From contig PKWT01000427.1 of the NCBI GenBank assembly GCA_003132125.1, forward strand, positions 1 through 5,288: 5,288 nt of DNA, in the 5' to 3' direction. The stretch is from Micrococcales bacterium. GTDB lineage: Bacteria; Actinomycetota; Actinomycetes; Actinomycetales; Dermatophilaceae. Shown here in pieces: positions 1-5,288 of this stretch. A model generated the notes under the pieces. The model was not told where the DNA came from and made no database searches. It saw nothing but the letters and a program-made list of their open reading frames with translations. Numbering within the stretch: the first letter of the stretch is position 1; each line of letters begins with the position of its first letter. The position numbers and the translations under genes are program-made.

Positions 1-34
1 GTTATTTCCTTACGCGTCCTTAAGTAAGCCTCGC
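1..34. other. AT-rich start of the leader; no gene recognised
   Basis: This stretch is clearly richer in A/T than the rest of the window. It contains a short inverted repeat CTTAC (9-13) / GTAAG (24-28), a direct repeat TCCTTA (7-12 and 17-22), and the palindromes ACGCGT and CTTAAG. Two + strand frames end in TAA (21-23 and 25-27), but the codons before them do not look like high-GC coding sequence. It may be intergenic or promoter-proximal DNA. I cannot place a -10/-35 pair with confidence. Confidence 0.3.
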
Positions 35-82
35 GTGGTGTCCGGGAGGGCCGTCGTCGACCGGGGCCCTCCCGAACACCAC
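35..82 (+). repeat. Long near-perfect inverted repeat (hairpin) in the pilT leader
   Basis: Bases 35-52 (GTGGTGTCCGGGAGGGCC) pair with 65-82 (GGCCCTCCCGAACACCAC). That gives 17 pairs in an 18-bp stem with a single C42/A75 mismatch, around a 12-base loop that contains the palindrome GTCGAC (56-61). It ends 18 bases before the pilT Shine-Dalgarno site. There is no T-run on either side, so a classical intrinsic terminator is not shown, although high-GC actinobacteria often use terminators without a U-tract. It could be a terminator for an upstream gene, an attenuator or mRNA-stability element in the pil leader, or an operator. The structure is seen directly; its role is not known. Confidence 0.75.
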
Positions 83-100
83 CGGATCACGCTCACGTCC

Positions 101-106
101 AGGAGG
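101..106 (+). promoter_or_regulatory. Consensus ribosome binding site deciding the pilT start
   Basis: AGGAGG lies six bases before GTG 113, an ideal Shine-Dalgarno spacing. The alternative in-frame GTG at 35 is the first base of the hairpin stem and has no comparable site upstream. This decides the pilT start in favour of 113. Confidence 0.85.
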
Positions 107-112
107 CCCCCA

Positions 113-1207
113 GTGCACACTCACGCGATCGGTCTCGGCATCGACGCGCTGCTCGGTGTGCTCTGGGAAGCACGCGGTACCGACCTGCTGCTCACCGCCG
201 GGATGACGCCCCAGGTTCGCGTCCATGGTGAGCTGAGCGGGGTTCCCGGCCATTCGGTGCTCACGCCCGAGGATGTGGACGCGTTGCTCGCCGAGCTTCT
301 CAACGAGGAGCAGGCGGCCACCTGGGGCACGCGACACGAGTACGACTTCGCCTTCAGCTGGCAGGACACCGCCCGCGTTCGGGTCAACGCCTACTCCCAA
401 CGAGGGTCCACCGCGTTGGCGCTACGCATCATTCCCTTTCAGGTCCCGACCATGCTCGAGCTCGGCCTGCCTCCGGTGATGGATGAGTTCGTCCGTCGGC
501 ACCAGGGACTCATCCTCGTGACCGGGCCCACCGGGTCAGGCAAGTCGACGACTCTCGCGGCGATGATCCACCAGATCAGCATCGATCGGGCCTGCCACAT
601 CATCACGATCGAGGACCCGATCGAGTACGTGCACCCGCACAGCCGCTCAGCCGTGGACCAGCGGCAGGTGGGCTCGGATACCGCATCGTTCGCCGACGCG
701 TTGCGAGCGGTGCTGCGCGAGGACCCCGACGTGCTGCTCGTCGGCGAGATGCGCGACCTCGACTCGATCCGCTTCGCTCTCACCATCGCCGAGACCGGCC
801 ACCTCGTATTCGCGTCGCTGCACACCAACGACACGGCGCAGGCGCTGGCCCGGATCATCGACGTCTTCCCCGCCGAGCAGCAGGCTCAGGTACGGGTGCA
901 GCTGGCGGCATCGCTGAGTGGCATCATCTACCAGCGGTTGATTCCGAGGATCGGCGGCGGGCTGGTCGCTGCCTACGAGGTGCTCGTTGCGACCCCTCCC
1001 GTCCGCAACCTGATCAAGGAAGGGAAGACGCATCAGCTGCGCAACTCGCTGTTGACCGGCCACAAGGACGGCATGGTGACCTTCGAGAGATCCCTGTCGC
1101 AGCTGGTGGGCTCCGGGCAGGTCACCTACAAGGACGCGTTGACCCCCAGTCTCTATCCCGATGACGTGGAGTCACGTCCGCGCCAGCGATCGAGCGTGCC
1201 AGCATGA
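113..1207 (+). CDS. pilT: Type IV pilus twitching motility ATPase PilT (retraction motor)
   Basis: This is a hexameric cytoplasmic ATPase that depolymerises the pilus by driving PilC in reverse. The 364-residue product matches the usual PilT length. From GTG 113, residues 5-100 form the PAS-like N-terminal domain (TDLLLTAG...RVHGEL at 23-41). The RecA-like domain follows, with Walker A GPTGSGKS (138-145), Asp box ITIEDPIEY (164-172), Walker B DPDVLLVGEMRD (204-215) and His box TGHLVFASLHTND (228-240). PVRNLIKEGKTHQ (296-308) is the AIRNLIRE-type motif that separates PilT from PilB/GspE ATPases. The SDLHL motif usual near the PilT N-terminus reads TDLLL here, losing its His. All catalytic motifs are intact. 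GTG 113 is chosen for its AGGAGG site; starting at GTG 35 would add 26 residues encoded mostly by the hairpin. The stop overlaps the pilB start at ATGA. PilU is a less likely alternative. Confidence 0.93.
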   Translation: MHTHAIGLGIDALLGVLWEARGTDLLLTAGMTPQVRVHGELSGVPGHSVLTPEDVDALLAELLNEEQAATWGTRHEYDFAFSWQDTARVRVNAYSQRGSTALALRIIPFQVPTMLELGLPPVMDEFVRRHQGLILVTGPTGSGKSTTLAAMIHQISIDRACHIITIEDPIEYVHPHSRSAVDQRQVGSDTASFADALRAVLREDPDVLLVGEMRDLDSIRFALTIAETGHLVFASLHTNDTAQALARIIDVFPAEQQAQVRVQLAASLSGIIYQRLIPRIGGGLVAAYEVLVATPPVRNLIKEGKTHQLRNSLLTGHKDGMVTFERSLSQLVGSGQVTYKDALTPSLYPDDVESRPRQRSSVPA

Positions 1208-2997
1208 GGCGAACTCGAAGACAGGACGCGCCGCCCGCTATCGCGCCCAAGCCGGTGGGAGTGGCGGTCGCCCGAGAGGTGGTCATGCCTCTGGACCTCC
1301 ACGTGAAGCCGGGTGGGGCCCGCTTGGGTGAGCTGCTCGTCGAGGCGAAGCTGGCCACCCAAGAGCAGGTCGTCGCAGCCCTCGAGGAGGCGATGCGCGG
1401 TTCCGGAAGGAGCCTGGGCAGCCAGCTGATCGCCGACGGTTCGATCGGCGAGCGCGACCTTGCACACATGCTGGCGCGCCAGCAGTCCCTGGAGGTCGTC
1501 GACCTCCGCCAGATCACCCCCGACCCGGCAGCGGTGGCGCTGATGACCGAGTCGATGGCGCGCGCGCTGTCCGCGATACCTCTCTCGGCCGATCAAGACG
1601 CTGTCGTGGTCGCCGTCGCCGATCCCTCGCCGAGCATCGTGCAGAGCCTGCGGGAGGTCATCGGCGGGCGGGTGACGGTGAAGGTCGCAACGCAGTCGGA
1701 CATCACCATGGCGATCGGCCAGAGCTATCGTGCGCTGTCCGGCGTCGGCCCTCAGGTCAAGGCGTTTCAGGTTCGCGACTCGCAGTACAAGGACGAGAAC
1801 CGCGTCGAGCCCATTGTGGTGAGCGAGGACGCACCCGTCGTACAGGTGGTGCGGCTCATGATCACCCAGGGTCTGCGGGATCGCGCGTCCGACATCCACA
1901 TCGAACCGCAAGGCGACCAGGTTCGGGTGCGCTATCGCGTCGACGGCGCCCTGCACGACGTTCTCGACCTGCCCGGGTCCATGGGGCCGGCCATCGTCAG
2001 CCGGGTCAAGATCATGGCCGGCATGAACATCGTCGAGCGAAGGCGGTCCCAAGACGGCCAGATCAGCATGGAGATCGAGGGTCGCGAGGTCGACATCCGG
2101 GTCGCCACGACGTCGGTCGTTGGCGGCGAGAAGGTCGTGATGCGGCTCCTCGACAAGAGCCGGCCGATCTTTCACCTGGACCAGCTCGGGATGCCTGCAG
2201 ACATGGCGGAGCGCTACTCCGCTCTCCTGCGCTCACCGTACGGAATGGTGATCTGCTCCGGCCCGACGGGAAGCGGGAAGACGACAACGTTGTACGGGTC
2301 GCTCGGCGAGATCAACACCCCTGAGCGCAACATCATGACGATCGAGGACCCGGTCGAGTACACGATCCCGTCGATAAACCAGATCCAGATCAACGAACAG
2401 GCCGGCGTCACCTTCGCCGGCGGCCTGAAGTCGATCTTGCGGCAGGATCCCGACGTGATCCTCGTTGGCGAGATCCGTGACGTCGAGACCGCGCGCATTG
2501 CCGTCCAGTCGGCGCTGACCGGTCACTTCGTCCTGTCCTCGCTGCATGCGACCGACGCCGTGTCCGCCCTGCACCGTCTGCTCGACATGGGGATCGAGAG
2601 CTTCCTGGTCGCATCGTCGGTCAGCGCGGTTCTCTCCCAGCGTCTGCTGCGCCGCGTCTGTGACAACTGCCGTGAGACCTACGACCCGCCGCCGCAGGAG
2701 ATGGCTCTTCTCCAGGCGTTGGGCGGGCACGTGCCAGAGAGCGGTTTCGTGCGCGGAACCGGTTGCAACTTCTGCACCCAAACCGGGTACCTGGAACGGA
2801 TCGGCGTCTACGAGATGATGGCGGTCACCGATGCGATCCGCGAGATGATCCTCGACCGCGCCTCGCACGACGACCTCCGCAAGCTGGCTCGATCCGAAGG
2901 AATGCGCACGTTGCAGGAAGAGTCCATGCGCCTGGTCGAGACTGGCGTGACGAACCTCGCCGAAGTCCTGCGCTCCATCTACATCCCAGGGGCGTGA
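1204..2997 (+). CDS. pilB: Type IV pilus assembly ATPase PilB (GspE/PulE family)
   Basis: This is the cytoplasmic extension motor that powers pilin polymerisation through PilC. The 597-residue product has an MshEN/T2SSE_N-type N-terminal region (about 39-175) and a second N-terminal subdomain (RASDIHIEPQ at 227-236). The RecA-like core has Walker A GPTGSGKT (353-360, Lys359), Asp box ITIEDPVEY (about 378-386), Walker B DPDVILVGEIRD (415-426) and His box TGHFVLSSLHATD (439-451). A zinc-binding tetracysteine motif, C486/C489 and C521/C524, is typical of PilB/GspE and absent from PilT. ATG 1204 overlaps the pilT stop (ATGA), which suits coupled translation, but no good ribosome binding site precedes it. 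ATG 1285 has GAGAGG five bases upstream and would give a 570-residue protein without the Arg/Pro-rich first 27 residues. GspE of a type II secretion system is the alternative family name; the adjacent pilT favours PilB. Confidence 0.93.
   Translation: MRRTRRQDAPPAIAPKPVGVAVAREVVMPLDLHVKPGGARLGELLVEAKLATQEQVVAALEEAMRGSGRSLGSQLIADGSIGERDLAHMLARQQSLEVVDLRQITPDPAAVALMTESMARALSAIPLSADQDAVVVAVADPSPSIVQSLREVIGGRVTVKVATQSDITMAIGQSYRALSGVGPQVKAFQVRDSQYKDENRVEPIVVSEDAPVVQVVRLMITQGLRDRASDIHIEPQGDQVRVRYRVDGALHDVLDLPGSMGPAIVSRVKIMAGMNIVERRRSQDGQISMEIEGREVDIRVATTSVVGGEKVVMRLLDKSRPIFHLDQLGMPADMAERYSALLRSPYGMVICSGPTGSGKTTTLYGSLGEINTPERNIMTIEDPVEYTIPSINQIQINEQAGVTFAGGLKSILRQDPDVILVGEIRDVETARIAVQSALTGHFVLSSLHATDAVSALHRLLDMGIESFLVASSVSAVLSQRLLRRVCDNCRETYDPPPQEMALLQALGGHVPESGFVRGTGCNFCTQTGYLERIGVYEMMAVTDAIREMILDRASHDDLRKLARSEGMRTLQEESMRLVETGVTNLAEVLRSIYIPGA
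1274..1279 (+). promoter_or_regulatory. Ribosome binding site for a possible internal pilB start at ATG 1285
   Basis: GAGAGG (within GAGAGGTGG) lies five bases before the in-frame ATG at 1285. It is better than anything before ATG 1204, whose upstream bases (GATCGAGCGTGCCAGC) show only a weak GAG. If used, it leaves a 77-base untranslated gap after pilT and starts the protein as MPLDLHVKPGG, 11 residues before the conserved RLGELL block. Confidence 0.45.
2988..2992 (+). promoter_or_regulatory. Ribosome binding site for pilC inside the end of pilB
   Basis: AGGGG lies six bases before ATG 2999, within the last pilB codons. It supports the pilC start and re-initiation just after the pilB stop at 2995-2997. 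Confidence 0.6.
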
Positions 2998-2998
2998 G

Positions 2999-4204
2999 AT
3001 GACCAGCTACGCGTACGTCGCAACGGAGGCTGACGGGGGGGTCGCCACCGGTAGCGCGAGGGCGGTGGATCGCAAGGCGGCAGAGGACATGCTCCACGGC
3101 CGCGGCTTGCTCGACATCGAGCTCACGCAAAAGAGGGGACTCCTGCAGGCGGAGGTGCTTCCGAAGCGGGTCAAGCGAGAAGAGGTCATGCACCTGTCCC
3201 GCCAGCTCGGTGCGTTCGTCCATGCCGGATTGCCGTTGGTCGATGCCGTGCACACTCTGGGGACCGAGGCGCAGAACCCCTCGGTGCGCCGCATGATGGC
3301 CGACGTCGAGGACCGGTTGCTCGGGGGGGACACGCTGTCCGACAGCATGGACGCACACCCGAGGATCTTTCCCGAGTTCTACCGAGGGATTCTGCGTTCT
3401 GCCGAGCTGACCGGCGAGCTCGACACGACACTCGAACAGCTCGCGAAGTACCTGGAACGCGACCTGGAGGCTCGGCGCAAGGTCACGTCGGCGATGATCT
3501 ACCCGTCCATCATCGCTGGCATGTCGCTGGTCACGGTCGTTGTGCTGTCCACGTTCGTGCTGCCCAAGTTCAAGGTCTTCTTCGCCGGGCTGCATGCCGA
3601 GCTGCCACTGCCCACCCGCATGCTGCTCGCGACGACCGACTTCTTCGGCCTCTGGTGGTGGGCCATGCTCGCCGGCCTGCTCACCCTGACCCTGATGGTC
3701 TTCGTTGCCCTGCGCACCACGACCGGCAAATACGCCCGGGACCGGATGGTGCTCGCCCTGCCGGTCATCGGCGAGACGGTCCAGTACGCGCTGGTCGAGC
3801 GCTTCTGCCGAATTCTGGCATCGATGGTCGGCGCGGGCGTCTCCCTGCCGCAGGCACTGCGGGTTGCCACCGACTCACTTCACAACCTGGTCTTCTCGCG
3901 CGCACTCGCCGGGGTCTCGGATGCGATGCTCGAGGGAGAAGGCCTGGCGTCGCCGCTGGTTCGGTCCGGGCTCTTCCCGCCGACCGCCGCCCAGATGATG
4001 CGGGTCGGCGAAGAGACGGGCACGCTGGACAACCAGCTCGCCGTCACCGCCCACTACTACGAAGGTGAGCTCGACTACAAGATCAAGAAGCTCACCTCTC
4101 TCATCGAACCGATCGTCATTGCCGCCATGGGCCTCATCGTCGGTTTCGTGGCGGTAGCGCTGGTGTCGGCGATGTACGGCGTGTTCGGTCAGGTCAAGGT
4201 GTAA
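2999..4204 (+). CDS. pilC: Type IV pilus inner-membrane platform protein PilC (GspF family)
   Basis: This is the polytopic membrane protein on which PilB and PilT act; it transmits ATPase motion to pilin subunits. The 401-residue product has the usual family length and layout. A short N-terminal segment (YAYVATEADG...) precedes two GspF repeats at about 61-187 and 264-389. Their helices correspond between repeats: LSRQLGAFVHAGLPLVDAV (66-84) with FCRILASMVGAGVSLPQAL (269-287), and FPEFYRGILRSAELTGELD with FPPTAAQMMRVGEETGTLD. Three hydrophobic membrane segments lie at about 169-190, 214-238 and 370-395. The start is ATG 2999, one base after the pilB stop, with AGGGG six bases upstream. Two G7 tracts fall early in the gene, at codons 13-15 and 109-111; both read in frame here. 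GspF is the alternative name; the neighbouring pilT and pilB support PilC. Confidence 0.93.
   Translation: MTSYAYVATEADGGVATGSARAVDRKAAEDMLHGRGLLDIELTQKRGLLQAEVLPKRVKREEVMHLSRQLGAFVHAGLPLVDAVHTLGTEAQNPSVRRMMADVEDRLLGGDTLSDSMDAHPRIFPEFYRGILRSAELTGELDTTLEQLAKYLERDLEARRKVTSAMIYPSIIAGMSLVTVVVLSTFVLPKFKVFFAGLHAELPLPTRMLLATTDFFGLWWWAMLAGLLTLTLMVFVALRTTTGKYARDRMVLALPVIGETVQYALVERFCRILASMVGAGVSLPQALRVATDSLHNLVFSRALAGVSDAMLEGEGLASPLVRSGLFPPTAAQMMRVGEETGTLDNQLAVTAHYYEGELDYKIKKLTSLIEPIVIAAMGLIVGFVAVALVSAMYGVFGQVKV
4196..4201 (+). promoter_or_regulatory. Ribosome binding site for the first prepilin gene
   Basis: AAGGTG at the very end of pilC lies nine bases before ATG 4211. It is a moderate Shine-Dalgarno match at acceptable spacing and supports this start. 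Confidence 0.45.
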
Positions 4205-4210
4205 TCGACG

Positions 4211-4693
4211 ATGCATACCCGTGCGCGCCCCGGCCCCAACGACGAGGGTGAGACCCTGCTCGAGCTGATGATCGCCGTGGCGATCATGGGTATCGCCGTG
4301 GTCGCCATCGTCGGTGGAGTCGCGACGAGCATTCTGATGTCCGACATCCACCGCAAGCAGGCGACTGCAGGTGCGTACGTCCGTAACTACGCAGAGGCCG
4401 TGGTGGCCTACGTGGCCGTCCCCGGCAACTTCAATGCGAGCGCACCTGACTACAGCCCCTCGAAAGTGTTGAAGGACCTCAGCCCTAACGCTGCGCTCGC
4501 CTGGGCGATGTTCACAGCTCCCAACGTTGGATTCGACCCGCCAGCAATATCCGTGAAGTGCTGGGACGACGCAAGCACGAAGTTCATCAGCAGTTGCACG
4601 GCGGCCAGCGCCGTACAGCAGGTCACCCTGAACATTGCCAGCTCGGACTCGCGGGCGTCCGAGTCCCTCCTCGTGATCGTCCGCAAACCGTGA
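4211..4693 (+). CDS. Prepilin-like protein with class III (type IV pilin) N-terminus and Glu at +1
   Basis: This is a probable pilus subunit, inserted in the membrane and then polymerised after cleavage by a prepilin peptidase. The 160-residue precursor starts with a 13-residue basic leader (MHTRARPGPNDEG) ending in Gly13, the expected cleavage point. Then comes ETLLELMIAVAIMGIAVV, with Glu18 at the conserved +5 position and a hydrophobic helix to about residue 42. The +1 residue is Glu14 rather than the usual Phe or Met. The globular part has two cysteines (C117, C129) that could form a disulphide once outside the cell. The end, VTLNIASSDSRASESLLVIVRKP region (138-160), resembles the closing strands of small minor pilins. 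It starts six bases after pilC, and its stop overlaps the next prepilin start (GTGA). Whether it is the major subunit or a PilV/GspI-like minor one cannot be settled here, so no symbol is given. Confidence 0.85.
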   Translation: MHTRARPGPNDEGETLLELMIAVAIMGIAVVAIVGGVATSILMSDIHRKQATAGAYVRNYAEAVVAYVAVPGNFNASAPDYSPSKVLKDLSPNAALAWAMFTAPNVGFDPPAISVKCWDDASTKFISSCTAASAVQQVTLNIASSDSRASESLLVIVRKP

Positions 4694-5288
4694 GAGCGCA
4701 GCCATTGCGGCCGAGGCGGGGAGCGGACGGGTTCACGCTGATCGAGCTGCTGGTCGCGATCGTCATCCTCGGAATCATCACCGTCCCGCTCAGTAACGTC
4801 GTCATCGCCTACCTGCGCAATACGGATGCAACCACCGCACGGCTGATCGAGTCGCACGACGCCCAGATCACCTCGGCCTACTGGGCACAGGACGTCGCCA
4901 GCATCGGCACGCGGGAGACGACGACCCCGTTCGGGTTCACCCAGTCCGTGGAGACCGGCGTGGCCAACAACTCGGGCTTGTATCCGTGCGGAGCCGCCGG
5001 GAACGCGATCGTGCGCCTCGCCTGGGACGACTCCAGCGGGCCCGGAGCCGCGACGCTCGTCCGGGTCGCCTACGTGGTGCAGGCGGCCCCCGGCCAGACC
5101 CTGCTGACCGAACTGCACCGGCTCCGCTGCGAAGGATCGGCCGCTGTGGTGAGCGACGTCACCCTCGCGCACGATCTCGACCCGTCGACGCTGCCCGTAC
5201 TCGAGTGCTCGACGACGTGTACCGGGTCGCCCGCGGTGCCCAAGACCGTCACCCTCACGCTCACCATCAAGGATCCGAAGAACCTCGG
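4690..5288 (+). CDS. Prepilin-type minor pilin, PilW/GspJ-like, 3' end beyond window
   Basis: This reading frame stays open from GTG 4690 to the window edge, giving 199 complete codons and no stop. The protein begins MRAQPLRPRRGADG, a basic leader ending in Gly14, followed by the canonical FTLIELLVAIVILGI with Glu19 at +5 and a hydrophobic helix to about residue 40. The larger size and the arrangement resemble PilW/PulJ (GspJ) minor pilins: a region like YWAQDVAS (64-71) after the helix, then strands such as LVRVAYVV (123-130) followed by ELHRLRCEG (141-149). This subfamily call is tentative. Cysteines at 100, 147, 173 and 177 are candidates for disulphides. There is no clear ribosome binding site. 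The GTG overlaps the preceding TGA (GTGA), so translation is probably coupled. Minor pilins of this type prime assembly and sit at the fibre tip. Confidence 0.85.
   Translation, partial: MRAQPLRPRRGADGFTLIELLVAIVILGIITVPLSNVVIAYLRNTDATTARLIESHDAQITSAYWAQDVASIGTRETTTPFGFTQSVETGVANNSGLYPCGAAGNAIVRLAWDDSSGPGAATLVRVAYVVQAAPGQTLLTELHRLRCEGSAAVVSDVTLAHDLDPSTLPVLECSTTCTGSPAVPKTVTLTLTIKDPKNL

Noticed and set aside
1..27. C-terminal end of an upstream gene finishing at TAA 25-27 (or 21-23)
   Set aside because: Only eight codons are visible, and their third positions are not G/C-rich like the real genes here. It cannot be told from non-coding DNA.
2..28. Promoter elements in the AT-rich stretch
   Set aside because: No convincing -35/-10 pair at 16-18 base spacing. 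TTAAGT at 20-25 is only a weak match to an actinobacterial -10.
35..112. Extension of pilT to GTG 35 (26 extra residues)
   Set aside because: The added codons are mostly the hairpin stem and loop, the start has no ribosome binding site, and GTG 113 has a perfectly spaced AGGAGG. PilT proteins normally begin close to the conserved N-terminal domain.
1153..2175. 340-codon open frame on the - strand opposite the pilT end and pilB
   Set aside because: It is a composition shadow of pilB: rich in Asp, His, Arg and Leu, with no recognisable domain, while the + strand carries clear ATPase motifs throughout.
2233..3595. Long open frames on the - strand opposite pilB and pilC (2233-2868 and 2825-3595)
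   Set aside because: Same antisense shadow effect in high-GC DNA; no family motifs, no ribosome binding sites, and they overlap two well-supported genes.
3875..5172. Open frames on the - strand opposite the prepilin genes (3875-4705 and 4450-5172)
   Set aside because: They are low-complexity, His/Asp/Gly/Arg-rich translations with no recognisable domain. The + strand has two class III leaders with correct spacing.
1..5288. CRISPR arrays, tRNA/rRNA genes, insertion sequences, attachment sites
   Set aside because: No spaced direct repeats, cloverleaf structures, transposase motifs or terminal repeats were seen. Coding sequence fills everything after base 112.

Overview
This is a dense, high-GC stretch (about two thirds G+C by eye) that holds the core of a type IV pilus operon, all on the + strand. 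The order is pilT (retraction ATPase), pilB (extension ATPase), pilC (inner-membrane platform protein), then two prepilin-like genes, the second cut by the right edge. Base composition, strong use of G/C in third codon positions, overlapping start/stop junctions and an E(T/S)LxEL-type prepilin cleavage site fit an actinobacterium (Actinomycetota) best. That assignment is inference, because no marker gene is present.

Layout: bases 1-112 are a non-coding leader. It starts with a comparatively AT-rich stretch (1-31), followed by a long near-perfect inverted repeat (35-82) and a consensus AGGAGG ribosome binding site (101-106). That site places the pilT start at GTG 113 rather than at GTG 35. pilT (113-1207) overlaps pilB (1204-2997) at ATGA. 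pilB is one base from pilC (2999-4204), which is six bases from the first prepilin gene (4211-4693). The first prepilin gene overlaps the second (from 4690) at GTGA. No gap inside the operon is large enough for another promoter or gene, so one polycistronic message with coupled translation is the simplest reading.

How the genes work together: PilB hydrolyses ATP at the cytoplasmic face of PilC to drive pilin subunits from the membrane into the fibre, and PilT reverses this to retract it. The two prepilins would be cleaved after a conserved Gly by a prepilin peptidase not encoded here, and would join the fibre as major or minor subunits. The presence of a PilT with an intact AIRNLIRE-type motif argues for a retractable pilus rather than a type II secretion system or a Tad pilus.

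I found no new system. The points most worth a second look are the leader hairpin, a degenerate MshEN-like (possible c-di-GMP-binding) N-terminus on PilB, two G7 tracts early in pilC, Glu at the mature +1 position of the first prepilin, and the pilB start-site ambiguity.
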